Shown here: in pieces, positions 9,823-20,714 of the stretch
How the letters are laid out: every line of letters begins with the position of its first letter
Position numbering within the stretch: the stretch's first letter is position 1
Assembly (NCBI RefSeq): GCF_020520425.1
Contig: NC_079487.1
Location: forward strand, 49,328,719 to 49,392,718
DNA from: Spinacia oleracea
Lineage: Eukaryota > Streptophyta > Magnoliopsida > Caryophyllales > Amaranthaceae
Length of the DNA: 64,000 nucleotides
Direction: 5' to 3'
Position numbers and translations under genes: made by a program
The notes under the pieces: generated by a model
Told to the model about the DNA's origin: nothing
The model's input: only the letters and a program-made list of their open reading frames with translations
The model's database searches: none

Positions 9823-12157
9823 CTTCGTCCTCAGGACTGTCTCCTAGCTTCGGCTTTCGGATGGCCGTGTGACAGGTTGATCTTGCCACCTCTTGGTCGC
9901 CTTTTATCCGCTCGGCGAAGCCTGCATCCGAGACGTACATCATCATCTGATGGTATGTGGATGGGACTGCTTGTATTTTGTGGATCATGGTTCGTCCCAT
10001 GATGACGTTATACACTGAGTCGCAGTCCATCACCAGGAATTCTTCTCGGACGTTTCTCGCCGCCAGGCCTTGGCCGATTGTGACGGGTAGGGTGATCTTT
10101 CCTCGGGGAATAGCTGCGGATCCATTGAATCCGATCAATGGGTAGCTGACCTTGGTCAGTGACTCTTCTCCCTCTTCGAGGATGAGCTGCTCGAAACAGT
10201 TCCTGAAGATGATATTGACGGCGCTCCCTCCATCGACTAGTACCCTGTGGATATTGTGGTTGTTGAGATCCATTTCGATCACCAACGGGTCGTCAAGTTT
10301 GTACTGGGTCCCGAGGCAGTCATCAACAGTGAAGGTCATGTTCGGGGGGGTAGGCTGGTTCTCCCCAACATTGCTGAAGTTGACTCGGTGGGAGAGAGCT
10401 CTTAAGTGTTTCTTGCTGGCGTGGCCGGACCTCTGTCCTCCGAACACCACGAGAATTGGTTTCTTCTTTTGCCCCTCGGTCTCATGGACTCTTCTCTGGG
10501 CTTGCTCTTGTAGCTTTCCAGATGTTGCTTTCTCTTTTTCTTCCCTCTCCGTTCTACGGTCGAGCAAGTATTGCTTTAGGTAGCCTCGGCGAATGAGGTC
10601 CTCGATGTTGTCCTTCAGCGAGTTGCATTCCTCAGTGGTATGGCCGAAGTCATCGTGGAACTCACACCACTTGTTCTTGTTCCTTCGGAGGGGGTTGGAT
10701 CTGAGCTTGTCTGGTAGCTTCCACTTTTCATCATCTTTGTGGAGGTTGAAAATTTCTCTTCGGGGTATGGCGAGTGGAGTGTAGTTGGTGTATTTGGGTT
10801 GAAATTCACCCTTTTTCCCATCCTTGTTTGGGCTCGCCTCTCTCGCACCCACCTTCTCTTTCCCCTTTCTCGAGTTGCCCTCGGGCTTACTCTGATTTGC
10901 CTTGTTATCTTTCGGATCCGAGGATCCTCTTAGCCTTGCTGCGGCCTTGTTGAACTCTTCTGTTCTGATGAACGCATCTGCCATTTGGAGCACGTCCGCT
11001 ATCTTGGAGGGGTTTTTCATTGTCAGTTTGTCTCAGAATTTTCCATCCCGTAGCGTGTGCTTCAAGGCGAAGATTGCCACGTCTGGCTGCAGGTTCGGGA
11101 TGTTGGTGGATTCTTTCATGAATCTGGCCATGAAGTCTCGCAGGCTCTCGTCCCTTTCTTGCTATATAAAAGTTAGCTCGGCAGTGGTTCGTTCTGGGCG
11201 ATTGTTGCTCACGAACTGCACGCAGAACCTCTTCTTCAGCTTCTTCCAACTTTTGATCGATCCCTTCGGCAGCGATCTGAACCATTCTCCCGCGACTCCT
11301 GTCAGCGTGGTTGGGAAGTATTTGCACCAACAGGCTTCGGAGTAGGGACTTAGAAACATCTGTTGTTCATAGGAGATGGCGTGATCCCTCGGATCCGTAA
11401 TCCCGCTGTATGTCAGGTGTGCTGGCAACCTCACTTTGGGGATCGTTTCCATGACAATGTCATCCGAGAATGGGGACGATGCTGGAGTCATGATCCTCTT
11501 TCCTAGCCTCGCCCTGATACCTTCGCTCTTCGAGTTCCCTCTAAGGGATTGCTCGGGGGGGTGTAGGGGGCTAGGAGTTCGGTCACTTCTCCTTCTCCTT
11601 CTCGACTGGCCATTGCCTTCGGGTTGTCTACTGGACCCACAGGGGCTACCCAGCTTATCATGAACTGAAGGTCGCAGTCTGCTATGGACCGAGCTTCGGA
11701 TCCGAGTGTGATCACTTGCCCCGCTTTGGAGAGCTTGCGGTGTTGAAGACGGCGTTGCGAACCACTCTGGCTGCTGTGCAGCTCTCTGCTGCGTGTCCCA
11801 CGTGCTCTCTCTCCACATTGTCATCAGGTGTGTTCCTGACATTGTGGAGAGATCTTACTCGGGCCTCACATTGTTCTCGTCAGTCGAGGGCATGTTCAGC
11901 AAGACCTGTCGTCTAGCTCTCCTCGTCTCTCGCCGTGCTGCTGCCTGGGCTTGTTCTTTCTCGTTGAAGAGGAAGTTCTGCATGATGGTCATGGCCGCAG
12001 CGAGCTCTTCTCGAGAAGGGAGTGGTCTGCTGGTTGTGGCGGTGGGTCTCGTCGGCTGCGATCTCGCCACTGAGTGCAGCTGTTCCCCTCTATCGGATTC
12101 CGAATCCGTTTGGACAAGGACATCTCCCACCTGGTTGTCATTGTTGGGAATTTCCAT
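9755..12157 (-). pseudogene. gag and protease of the gypsy element
   Basis: Gag forms the virus-like particle and the protease processes it. I choose ATG 12157 (MEIPNNDNQVGD), about 45 bp after the primer site; an upstream TTG in the same frame is not a likely start. One frame runs to 9755 but holds three stops: TAA 11855-11857, TAG 11162-11164 and TGA 11033-11035. The gag core is recognisable from WCKYFPTTL and GVAGEWF. A zinc-knuckle-like Cys/His motif (CEFHDDFGHTTEEC) lies near 10666. The aspartic protease follows, with its active site as VDGGSAVNII near 10234; Gly in place of the usual Thr or Ser after Asp is seen in Tat-type elements. The frame ends in a Gly/Lys/Arg tail where a frameshift leads into RT. 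Confidence 0.9.
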
Positions 12158-12203
12158 TTTTTTCGTGAAAAATGAAGTGTTTTTCGGAGCTTTCAAGTGT
12201 TCG

Positions 12204-12223
12204 TCCCCACAGACGGCGCCAAA
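12204..12223 (-). other. primer-binding site of the gypsy element
   Basis: On the minus strand, directly after the 5' LTR, the sequence reads TTTGGCGCCGTCTGTGGGGA. A TGGCGCC start with a GGGGA end resembles the tRNA-Asp-type primer sites of Tat/Athila elements. The exact tRNA cannot be named without comparison to tRNA sequences. Confidence 0.7.
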
Positions 12224-12224
12224 T

Positions 12225-12660
12225 TGTTCCGGTGTTGAAGTGGATGAAACAATGATCTTCGAATGAAGGCCCTTTTGTGTGTGTTGAAGATCTTGCTAGC
12301 TCGAATGTGTCGTGTCCAAATCAACCTGCACAATAAACAAGTTACTAGCCTCGGGGGTGTTTCCGAGGAAAGCCCCTCCGATGCCTAAGTAAGAACAATG
12401 CTCGGATTCTAGAGAGAGACGTTCTCTAGAAGAGTAGTCTTAAGGCGTGAAATGGACGTACCTTGGGGTGTGTGCCTTGGCGGCTTATTTATAGTGTTTG
12501 AGTAGTAAATGTGCCCATAGGTCATTTATTACTATTTAAGCCTTGGACCTCTAGGGTGGCTGACAAGCCAAAGGAATTGGTCGTGGGTTGATATTGCTGT
12601 ATAGAGCCTTTGGGCTTTGGACTTACAGGCCCAATTGGTTTCCAATTGGGAGCCCAAACA
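12225..12660 (-). repeat. 5' LTR of the gypsy element
   Basis: This is the right copy of the 436-bp LTR, adjacent to the primer-binding site, so it is the promoter-bearing 5' LTR for leftward transcription. It is followed by ATAAT, which matches the duplication at the left end of the element. Confidence 0.93.
12483..12493 (-). promoter_or_regulatory. LTR TATA box for gag-pol
   Basis: Read on the minus strand the LTR contains CTATAAATAAG, a good plant TATA box. The same site is present in the other LTR at about 1241-1251. Confidence 0.6.
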
Positions 12661-12697
12661 ATAATTATTTCAAACTCCTCGGGTAAATAGCCGGACC

Positions 12698-12877
12698 CTT
12701 TGTTCCTATGAGCCAACTTGAAGAGATAGAAATAAAAGCATCAGCAGCAAATTAGCTACCCAAAAGAGTTATAGTGTGTGCTACTCCCTTTGTTCCTATG
12801 AGCCAACTTGAAGAGATAGAAATAAAAGCATCAGCACCAAATTAGCTACCCAAAAGAGTTATAGTGTGTGCTACTCC
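12698..12877. repeat. 90-bp tandem duplication
   Basis: A unit starting CTTTGTTCCTATGAGCCAAC at 12698 is repeated from 12788 with essentially one difference (AGCAGCAAATT against AGCACCAAATT). The two copies are directly adjacent, a recent duplication next to the gypsy insertion. Confidence 0.9.
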
Positions 12878-13970
12878 TCTGCTCGCTGCCGCTATTTTGG
12901 TTTCACCAACTATGCATATTTTTTTAAATTAAATTTACATTTTTTAAAAATTAAATTTACATATTTTTTTTTACTAAATATGCATATATTTTTTTTCCTA
13001 AATATGCATATATTTTTTTGTTTTCAGAAAATAAAAAATTGTATTCATCTCCAAAAAGAAGTGCACATATAGTTGTAATATTATGCACACTTAGTTCAAA
13101 AAATATACAACTTTAATTCAAAAAATATGCACAAAGGAACCTCACCCATCAACTTTAACAATCCACTTTTTCTCTAATATCTTTTTACATTGTCTCTCTC
13201 TTTATCTCTTTAAGTTCACCATCTTTACATAATCTATTGTTTGATTTTGAAATTTAGAGTAATATAAAAAAGAATAACTTTACACCAAGTATTCATGAGA
13301 TTGATTTTTTCGTACTTTGATTTCAGCCCATTTTTAATGTACCTTCAGTGGTCACTTGACGTACATATATGATGCTTATTTGAAGTAGCTCTAGCTACGT
13401 GTTCTTTCTCGTTGATGTGGTGTATATTATATGGATCTATGGTGTATTTTTGATGTCTTTGTAGTGTATTTCTAGTGTATTTGTAGTAACATTATTCTTT
13501 TATGTTTTAGATGATAATATAATTTACATTGATTTTTATGTTAATCAATTGGACTATTTGTTTAAAAAATTGATAGACTCCCTCCGTTCCTTATTGTTTT
13601 CTCCATTTAACTTCTTTAACTTTTTTTAGAGTTTAATAGAGAGGTACTTTTTTTTGTTAACTTAAATTTTGTTTCTTGATTTCATGTATTTGCTATAGGT
13701 GTTTTTAAGGTGGCATAATAGAGAGAAAGTTGGCGATTGAAAGATTTACAACTATATTTTGAACGTTGTAGTTGGGTAATGTTTTTCTCCCCTTATTTAT
13801 TTATTTATGTGGTATTTAATATACACTTGATGTTTCATACTTAAAATAACAAAAATTTATTATCATAAAATTAGAATGACCATATAATTTATTTTGTTTT
13901 TTTAATATTGGTTAACTTCTTGTGTTGGTGTGTTGATACTTTTAAGATTGATTAATAATGTAGGATTCTC
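12878..13970. other. AT-rich DNA upstream of the CACTA transposase; no gene seen
   Basis: Runs of T and repeated AAATATGCATATAT motifs fill 12900-13140. A CTCCCTCCGTTCC motif at about 13578 resembles a Stowaway MITE end, but I find no partner end. Around 13430-13490 there are several GTGTATTT repeats. No CACTA terminal repeat is visible, so the left end of the transposon that follows was not located. Confidence 0.5.
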
Positions 13971-16900
13971 ATGGATTTATTTCTGGACAAAAGTTGGGTG
14001 AAACTAAATAGAGCTCGGGAAGAGTATAGGAATGCTTTAGTAACTTTTTTGGATCATGCATTTGCTACTTCTGCTGTAGAGAACAAGATTGCTTGTCCAT
14101 GTGGAAATTGTGCTAATCGCTTTTATCATGAAAGAGAATTAGTTATGAAACACATGATCATGAAAGGGATGGATATTGATTATCAGAAGTGTATTTGGGT
14201 ATTTCATGGAGAACCTAGGGTCTGTGATGGTGATAGGTTTTTACACAACAACTCAACTGATGTGACAAATAATGCATGTGACAATGATATTCTTAGAATG
14301 GTGGAAGATGCTTTTGAATTTCGTGAACCATCAAGTAGCACTACACCAAGTATGAATGATGAAGAAAAAACATTTTTTGAGTTAATTGATGATGCTAAGC
14401 AACCTTTATACCCTGGTTGTGAAGAATTTTCCAAGCTTTCCTTCATTGTTGAAATGTATCATTTGAAATGTTTGTATGAAGTATCTAATGTGGGTTTTGA
14501 TGCATTTGTAAAATTATTTAAAAGAGCTCTTCCTAAAGATTCCACATTGCCGAATTCTTTCAATCAGATACAAACTATCATTAAGAAACTTGGTCTAGAT
14601 TATAAAAAGATTGACGTGTGTCCAAATGATTGTGTTCTTTTTTGGAAAGAAAAAATTGTTTTAGATAAGTGTCTTGTTTGTGATGAATTGCGATGGAAGA
14701 CAACTGATGATGGTTCAATAATTAAATTAGCTAGTGGTCAAAAGGTGCCAAAAAAGGTGTTGCGTCATTTCCCTTTGATACCCAGGTTGAAAAGGCTTTA
14801 TGTCATCAAAAACTTCCCATTTAATGAGATGGCATGTTGATGAGAGACAAGATGATGGTAAGTTGAGGCATCCAGCAGACTCTATTGCTTGGAAATCTTT
14901 TGATGAAAGGTATCCTACTTTTTCTAGTGATGCACGTAATGTCAGGCTTGGTTTGAGTAGTGATGGATTTAATCCATTTGGAATGATGAGTAGTCAATAT
15001 AACATATGGCCAGTTGTTTTGATGGCTTACAATTTACCCCCTTGGTTATGTATGAAGCAATCTTATTTCATGCTTTCATTAATTATACCTGGACCAAAAG
15101 GCCCTAGTAATGATATTGACGTGTTCTTAGAACCTTTAATTGATGAGTTACAATTATTATGGGAGGTTGGCGTAGATACTTTTGATGCTTCAAAAGGTGA
15201 AACCTTTAGATTATATGGAGCACTACTTTGGACAATAAATGACTTTCCTGCATACGACAATCTATCTGGTTGGAAAATTAAAGGAAAATGTGCATGCCCT
15301 TAATGTAATATGGATTCGTGCTCGTTTTATCTCGAAGGGAGTAAAAAATTGTGTTATTTGTATCATCGATGTTTGTTGGATGATGATCACAGTTTTCTCC
15401 GTGATAGTAGGTCATTTAATGGTAAAGTAGAATTGCGCCCTCTTCCTAAATTATGGACAGGATCAGAGTTGTTAAAGCAAATGGAGAATGTTGATGTTGT
15501 ATTTGGAAAACACCCTGGTGTTCATAAGTTGAATAAAGAAACACGAAAGAGAAAGAGGGAAAATGACTTTGTTGAGGAAGTACCTTGGAAGAAAAAGAGT
15601 TCTTTTTTCAGACTTAAATATTGGGAGCATCTTCTAGTGCGCCACAATTTGGATGTCATGCACGTGGAAAAAATTGTATCTGAGAAGATAATAGGGACAC
15701 TTTTTGGGATTGACGGTAAAACAAAAGATACTAAGAAATCGCGTATTGATTTAGAAAAAAATGAGCATAAGGCCTGATCTCCATCCTGTTACACTTAATA
15801 ATAAGACATATATACCTCCTGCATGTTTCACATTAAGCAAGAAAGAAAAAGAAGAAATGTTGGGTATATTAGCTTCTGTTAGAGTGCCTGATGGATATGC
15901 AGCAAATATTAGAATGCGGATCATTGACGGTGAAATTCGCAACTTAAAAAGCCATGACCACCATATCTTGATGCAACAGTTGTTACCATTGGTTTTGAGA
16001 AAAATGAAAAATAAGGATGTGAGTTGTGTTTTGATTGAGCTATGCAACTTTTTCAAAGAATTATGTTCAAAAGTGGCAACATCCGAGGATTTTGAGAAGC
16101 TAGAGAAGCGTATTGTTGTTATACTTTGCCAGCTAGAGCGAATATTTTTGCCGTCTTTCTTTGACATTATGGTCCACTTGCCCTGTGCATTTACCTTATG
16201 AAGCAAAGATACTTGGTCCAGTTTTTCAACGTTGGATGTACCCGGTGGAAAGGTATGTTAATATGTTAGGTTGATTTAATTTTAAATTATCCTAAATACA
16301 TTTATTAATTTTACGCAGTCAATTTTCTGACTTTAGGTACACGAGAAAGTTGGAATCTTATGTAGGAAATAAAAGCCAACCTGAAGCATCTATTGCCGAG
16401 GGAGCTCTTGCTGAAGAATGTCTTGGTTTTTGCTCGAGATATCTTCATGATGTGCAATCAAGAGAAAATAGATCATCGAGAAATAATGATGATACGGATG
16501 ATGTAGTGGTTGGAGGTTTGTCCATTTTCTCTTTGAAATGTCGTGCGATGTCAAAGAAAAGAGTGTTTAGGCCTGATTACTATGTAATCGAGCAAGCACA
16601 TAGTTATATATTATCAAATTGCGAGGAAGTAAAAGTTTATGCTCAGTAAGTTACATTTACACATTTTTAAGTTTTACCTTTTTCGCTTGGAATTCCGTTT
16701 AGTATACTACTAATTTAAATTTTTAATCAGGGAACATTACCAGATTGTTAATGATATATATCGCAATACACCAGAGATTATTGATGATACTCATAGAAAA
16801 GAATTTCCAAAATGGTTCGCCGATAATGTACGTAATAAATTTACACGTGTTTATGTTATGTTATAATTTTACATCTTACTTATATTAAATTATGGTTTCT

Positions 16901-17590
16901 CAGGTTGCAATACATCTACCAAATGACAGTTGTACAGCTAATGATTTGAAGTATCTTAGTATGTTCCCGAGCATGTGGATGAATATAATGACTAAGGTCA
17001 CATGTAATGGTTATAGATGGTGTATTAAGAAAATTGACAAAGGGTGCGTGACACAAAATTCGGGAGTTCTTGTGAACGCCAAGACAAATGTAGGAGAATT
17101 GGCATATTATGGAATTTTAACTGAAATTGTGGAAATGATGTATCCACATGGCAGGAGCATGGTGTTGTTTCGATGTGATTGGGTAGACCCAATTAAAGGG
17201 GTCAAAACGGATGAGTTGGGATTATTCACGCTTGTGAACCTTAAGGCAATTTTAAAAGCTGATGAGCCATTTGTCCTTGCTTCTCAGGCATTATAAGTGT
17301 TTTACGTTGCAGAGTCTAAAGAAAGAAATTGGTATGTTGCGACTGTAACTAAACCAAGAGATTTGTTTGAAATGGAGGAAGACATAATACCTGAAGCGGA
17401 GAGCTTACAAGCTGATTTATCTAATTTGAATATAGATAAGTTCAGCAACGTTAGGAAAGATGTTCCAGGTGAATTTATTGATGATCACTTGGATAGTGTG
17501 TCGGGAGACAATAATGGAGATGAAATGAACTCAGACTATGATAGCAACGCAAGCGATGAAGAGGATGACACGTTATATGATTATGAGTAG
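13971..17590 (+). pseudogene. CACTA TNP2-type transposase, disrupted
   Basis: TNP2-type proteins cut and move CACTA elements. The N-terminus from ATG 13971 matches the transposase-associated domain (KSWVKLNRAREEY, then CPCGNCAN). A frameshift near 14800 leads into the TNP2 core (RWHVDERQDDGKLRHPADS, IPGPKGPSNDIDVFLEPLI). TAA at 15301-15303 interrupts it before the CNMDSCSF segment. An A-run frameshift near 15755-15765 leads into a DUF4218 region (MRPDLHPV-like motif, IFLPSFFDIMVHLP), with another frameshift near 16180. Introns are visible at 16253-16336, 16646-16730 and 16828-16903. The DUF4216 domain follows (ELAYYGILTEIVE, LFRCDWVD, EPFVLASQA) with a TAA at 17294-17296 and an acidic tail ending LYDYE. 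At least five lesions make it inactive as written. Confidence 0.9.
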
Positions 17591-17915
17591 CTTTATGTGT
17601 TGTTGAAAAATGAACTATAATGTAGACTTTTGCAATAGTGATTTTGAGAAGTTAAAAATGACTTGTTTATTTTTATCATTTGGTTCATCTGTTCATAAAT
17701 TTTTATATGCTTAAATTATATGTAATTTTTATATTTAACATATTAAACTAATGTTTTTTTATTGTTTGTGTAGCAGATTAATTGACATTCATGGAAAAAG
17801 AATCACTGAAAAGGAAGATGATTACCAGTAGTATGTTTTTTTCTCCCATTTTCTGTATTTCTTAATTTATGTATACATTTTTAGTTTTTCTAAAATCTAT
17901 TTATTTATGCAGAAG

Positions 17916-19143
17916 ATGAGTGGAAAAAATATTAATATGAATCAAAAGTTAAGGCGTAGCCCTAGGAATGAAAAAAGCAACACAAGCACTACACCTACAA
18001 CTTTGGCTCCTTCAAGAATACGACGATTATTATTTCCTGCACAAAAGGAAACTTTTGTATCTAATAAAGAACGGAGTTTGCCAACACAAAAGACAACTTA
18101 TGTATCTGATAAGGAAGAGAATGTGCCAACGTCACAATCAGGTAAAATGAAGTAATCACCATTGTATTAAATGATATAAATTAAAGCCATATCTCATAGG
18201 GGTATATATATGTAAAATGTTTCAGAAAAAATGGTTATGAGGTGGTCCATGCTTCTTAACAGCATGGGTAAGTCTTTTAAGTTTAAAATTAACACACATT
18301 ATTAGATAAAATAGACATAATTTATGCATATTATTTAACTTATTTCAAAATTTGTAATTTATAGCACAAAGAAGAAATCAGAATTTACAACTTAATGTTT
18401 CAAGCTCTGGTACTTTTAACCAACCACAAAGGAGAAACAACTTGTTGAACAACAAGGAGACCGGTAATATATCTACTCTAGATATATCTTAACATTATTT
18501 TGTCTCTTGTTATAATATATAATATAAGATGCAAGGTGTTTTTATGCAACCACCGTCTTAATTAACTCACAAGTGGATTGTCAACTACAAAAATCACGGT
18601 CTGACTCTCAATGTAAGTGCAGATGTAACTTTTAAAATATTTTAAAATTTTGACTTTTTTTGTAAAGAATGTAAACTATTTGCATATATACTGTTGTAAG
18701 GCTTGCGAAGAAGTTCTAAGAATATGAACACTTTGAGTATGTTAGAAGAGAATGATGGGCATGAAAATTCAAATGAAAGGTCGCAAGAAGATGAACCAAA
18801 TCATAATTTAACTCCCTTGACTTCAAAAAGAGGTTATAATTCCACAAATAGGAGAAGAGTTAAAGCAAGTAAACCAAAGAATTTGAAGGGTCGTGGTACC
18901 AACAAAACAAAAGTTCTAAAAGAACCTGTATTTATTGATGTGAATGAACATGGACAACCTATTGGTGATTCTGAGAGGCCATTGTCTTCACTAATTGGTT
19001 GTCTTGCACGTGACCCGAGAAGATTGCCATTAGTTTGTTGGGACTGGAGATATATTAGTCAAGACAAAAAAGATCATTTGTGGGAAGAAGTAAAGGTAAA
19101 AAAATAACATATTGGTTACTTATATATATAATTAGCTTCAAAC

Positions 19144-19199
<56 letters not shown>

Positions 19200-20466
19200 G
19201 TTTGAAGCTAATTATCTATGTAACAGCAATTATACAAGTTCCCTGAAGAACGAGAGCCTTACGATTGGGCTATGAAGACGATGAATGCTGCATGGAGATT
19301 AGAAAAATGTGAAATGAAGATAAAATATTTTGACGGAAGAACTTACAATAATGCACTAGCTCAAAGGTCACACATCCCACACATTCCTGATGATATGTAG
19401 AAAAACCTGGTGGAATTTTGGGAATCACCAAAAGGCCAAGTAAGCATTGTTTATATGTTATACTTGTAGTTCCTATACTTCAATAGAATAAATATTATGC
19501 ATGTGTTATAAGATTTTAGTGAAGTTTCAATGAAATTAAAACAAAATTTTTAGGAGAGGAGTAAACGTAATAAAGACAACAAGAGTAAGTCAACAATGTG
19601 TCATTATGCCAGGACAATGAGTTTTGCACGTAGACGTGCAGAGAAGAGGGTACGAAATATAAAAGCTATGTTTTAAATTAATCTCTTTACTACTCACGTA
19701 AATTATTTATTTTGTGATTTTCTTTTAAACCAGGAAAAAGATGGAAAAGAGTCAGATCCTCTTGATGTATGGCTTGATACCCATCAACCAAAAAAAGGTT
19801 CTCGACTTGATGATGCTTCAGCTATGACAAAAGTATGTTGTTTATGAATTTATGTCAAAAATATGAATTTACAGTAGATGTGTGGCAGAATTTTTGACTT
19901 TCTTTGACTACAATGACTAGAAATTGATTGAAGAAGATTTGGCTTCCCTCTCACAAAGTACTTGTAATGGTGAGGAACGTATGAAAATTTTCAAAAGGCA
20001 TGTAGGAGAAGATAAAAATGGTTATGCAAAGACTTTTGGTTTAGTTGTGAAGGTTCCTCGTTCTCGTGCAAAAAGATGTGCTTTAGAAGAGGAGAGAGCT
20101 AAAAGAATCAAAAGTGAGAAAGAAGTTGAGAATTTGGTAAAGAAGCTTGACAAAGCCACAAATTTGATGAAAAAGTTTCTACAACTTCAGGTAACTACTC
20201 TACATTCTTGAATTATATTTTGTTGGACAATAAGTACCGAATACAAAAGGCGAAGAAGTTGTAAACAAATCATCTTTTCTATTAAATTTGAATTATTTTG
20301 GTGTAGGCCATCTGGATGAATTCTTATCATATTTATCAAATATATATTGTTGTATTTGTAGGGTATTTCAAATGACATTTGTTTGTCAGATGAAAATCTT
20401 GATCATGAGGAAAGTGTGCACAGTGAGGACCACAATGAGGAAAATTTAGAAGATGGTGGATATTGA
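17916..20466 (+). pseudogene. second CACTA gene, Transposase_24 (Ptta/En/Spm) type, disrupted
   Basis: These proteins are thought to bind element ends; the family is known from the second gene of plant CACTA elements. The start is ATG 17916 (MSGKNINMNQKLRRSPRN), just after a TTTATGCAG-like acceptor. Several short basic exons follow. The exon at 18703-19095 has the family core (GCLARDPRRLPLVCWDWRY, then DHLWEEVK). The next exon (from about 19226) continues with KFPEERE and a W-rich helix but has TAG at 19398-19400 in place of an expected Trp, followed by NLVEFW. Exons near 19555, 19735 and 19924-20190 follow; the last of these is a charged helix (EEERAKRIKSEKEVENLVKK). The final exon 20362-20466 joins in phase 0 and ends GGY. 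Exon edges other than the last two are approximate. Confidence 0.78.
19128..19218. repeat. (TA)n microsatellite inside a perfect inverted repeat, in an intron
   Basis: About 50 bp of TA repeats are flanked by inverted arms: ATTAGCTTCAAACATAAA on the left and its reverse complement on the right. The whole forms one long hairpin within the intron after the exon ending at about 19095. It may be a foldback insertion or a TA-tract-driven inverted duplication. Confidence 0.85.
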
Positions 20467-20714
20467 AAATGAGGATAATGAATCACGTCGATTTGAATGT
20501 GAAAACGCACTCTTTGAAGATGAAGAAATGATGTAACTTTCTAACTTGTGTCTTTTTGATGGCATGACACTTATGGTTCTCTGTGTTGTGAAACAATAAT
20601 GTCCTAAGCTCTTGTGTTGTGAAACAGAGATCCCTTAGTTGGTTGTATTATTATTATTTTGTGGATGTTAAAGACATTAATAGTTTATAATCACTTTTGA
20701 GTTGTATAATACAT

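Larger units (their letters stand above)
980..12660 (-). mobile_element. Ty3/gypsy LTR retrotransposon, Tat/Retand-like, full length, minus strand
   Basis: The element is bounded by two 436-bp LTRs (980-1415 and 12225-12660), each starting TGTT and ending AACA, and flanked by a perfect 5-bp duplication ATAAT (975-979 and 12661-12665). A tRNA-type primer site follows the right LTR and a purine tract (read on the minus strand) precedes the left LTR, so transcription runs right to left. Domain order on the minus strand is gag, protease, reverse transcriptase, RNase H, a second RNase H and integrase, which is a Ty3/gypsy order; the second RNase H and the VDGGS-type protease fit the Tat lineage. 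A long region between integrase and 3' LTR holds an antisense gene. I count about nine substitutions between the LTRs (about 2%), so insertion is fairly recent, yet gag-pol carries about ten stops and frameshifts. Confidence 0.93.

Noticed and set aside
13576-13592. Stowaway MITE terminal motif CTCCCTCCGTTCC
   Set aside because: No inverted partner GGAACGGAGGGAG was found in the next kilobase, so a MITE could not be defined.
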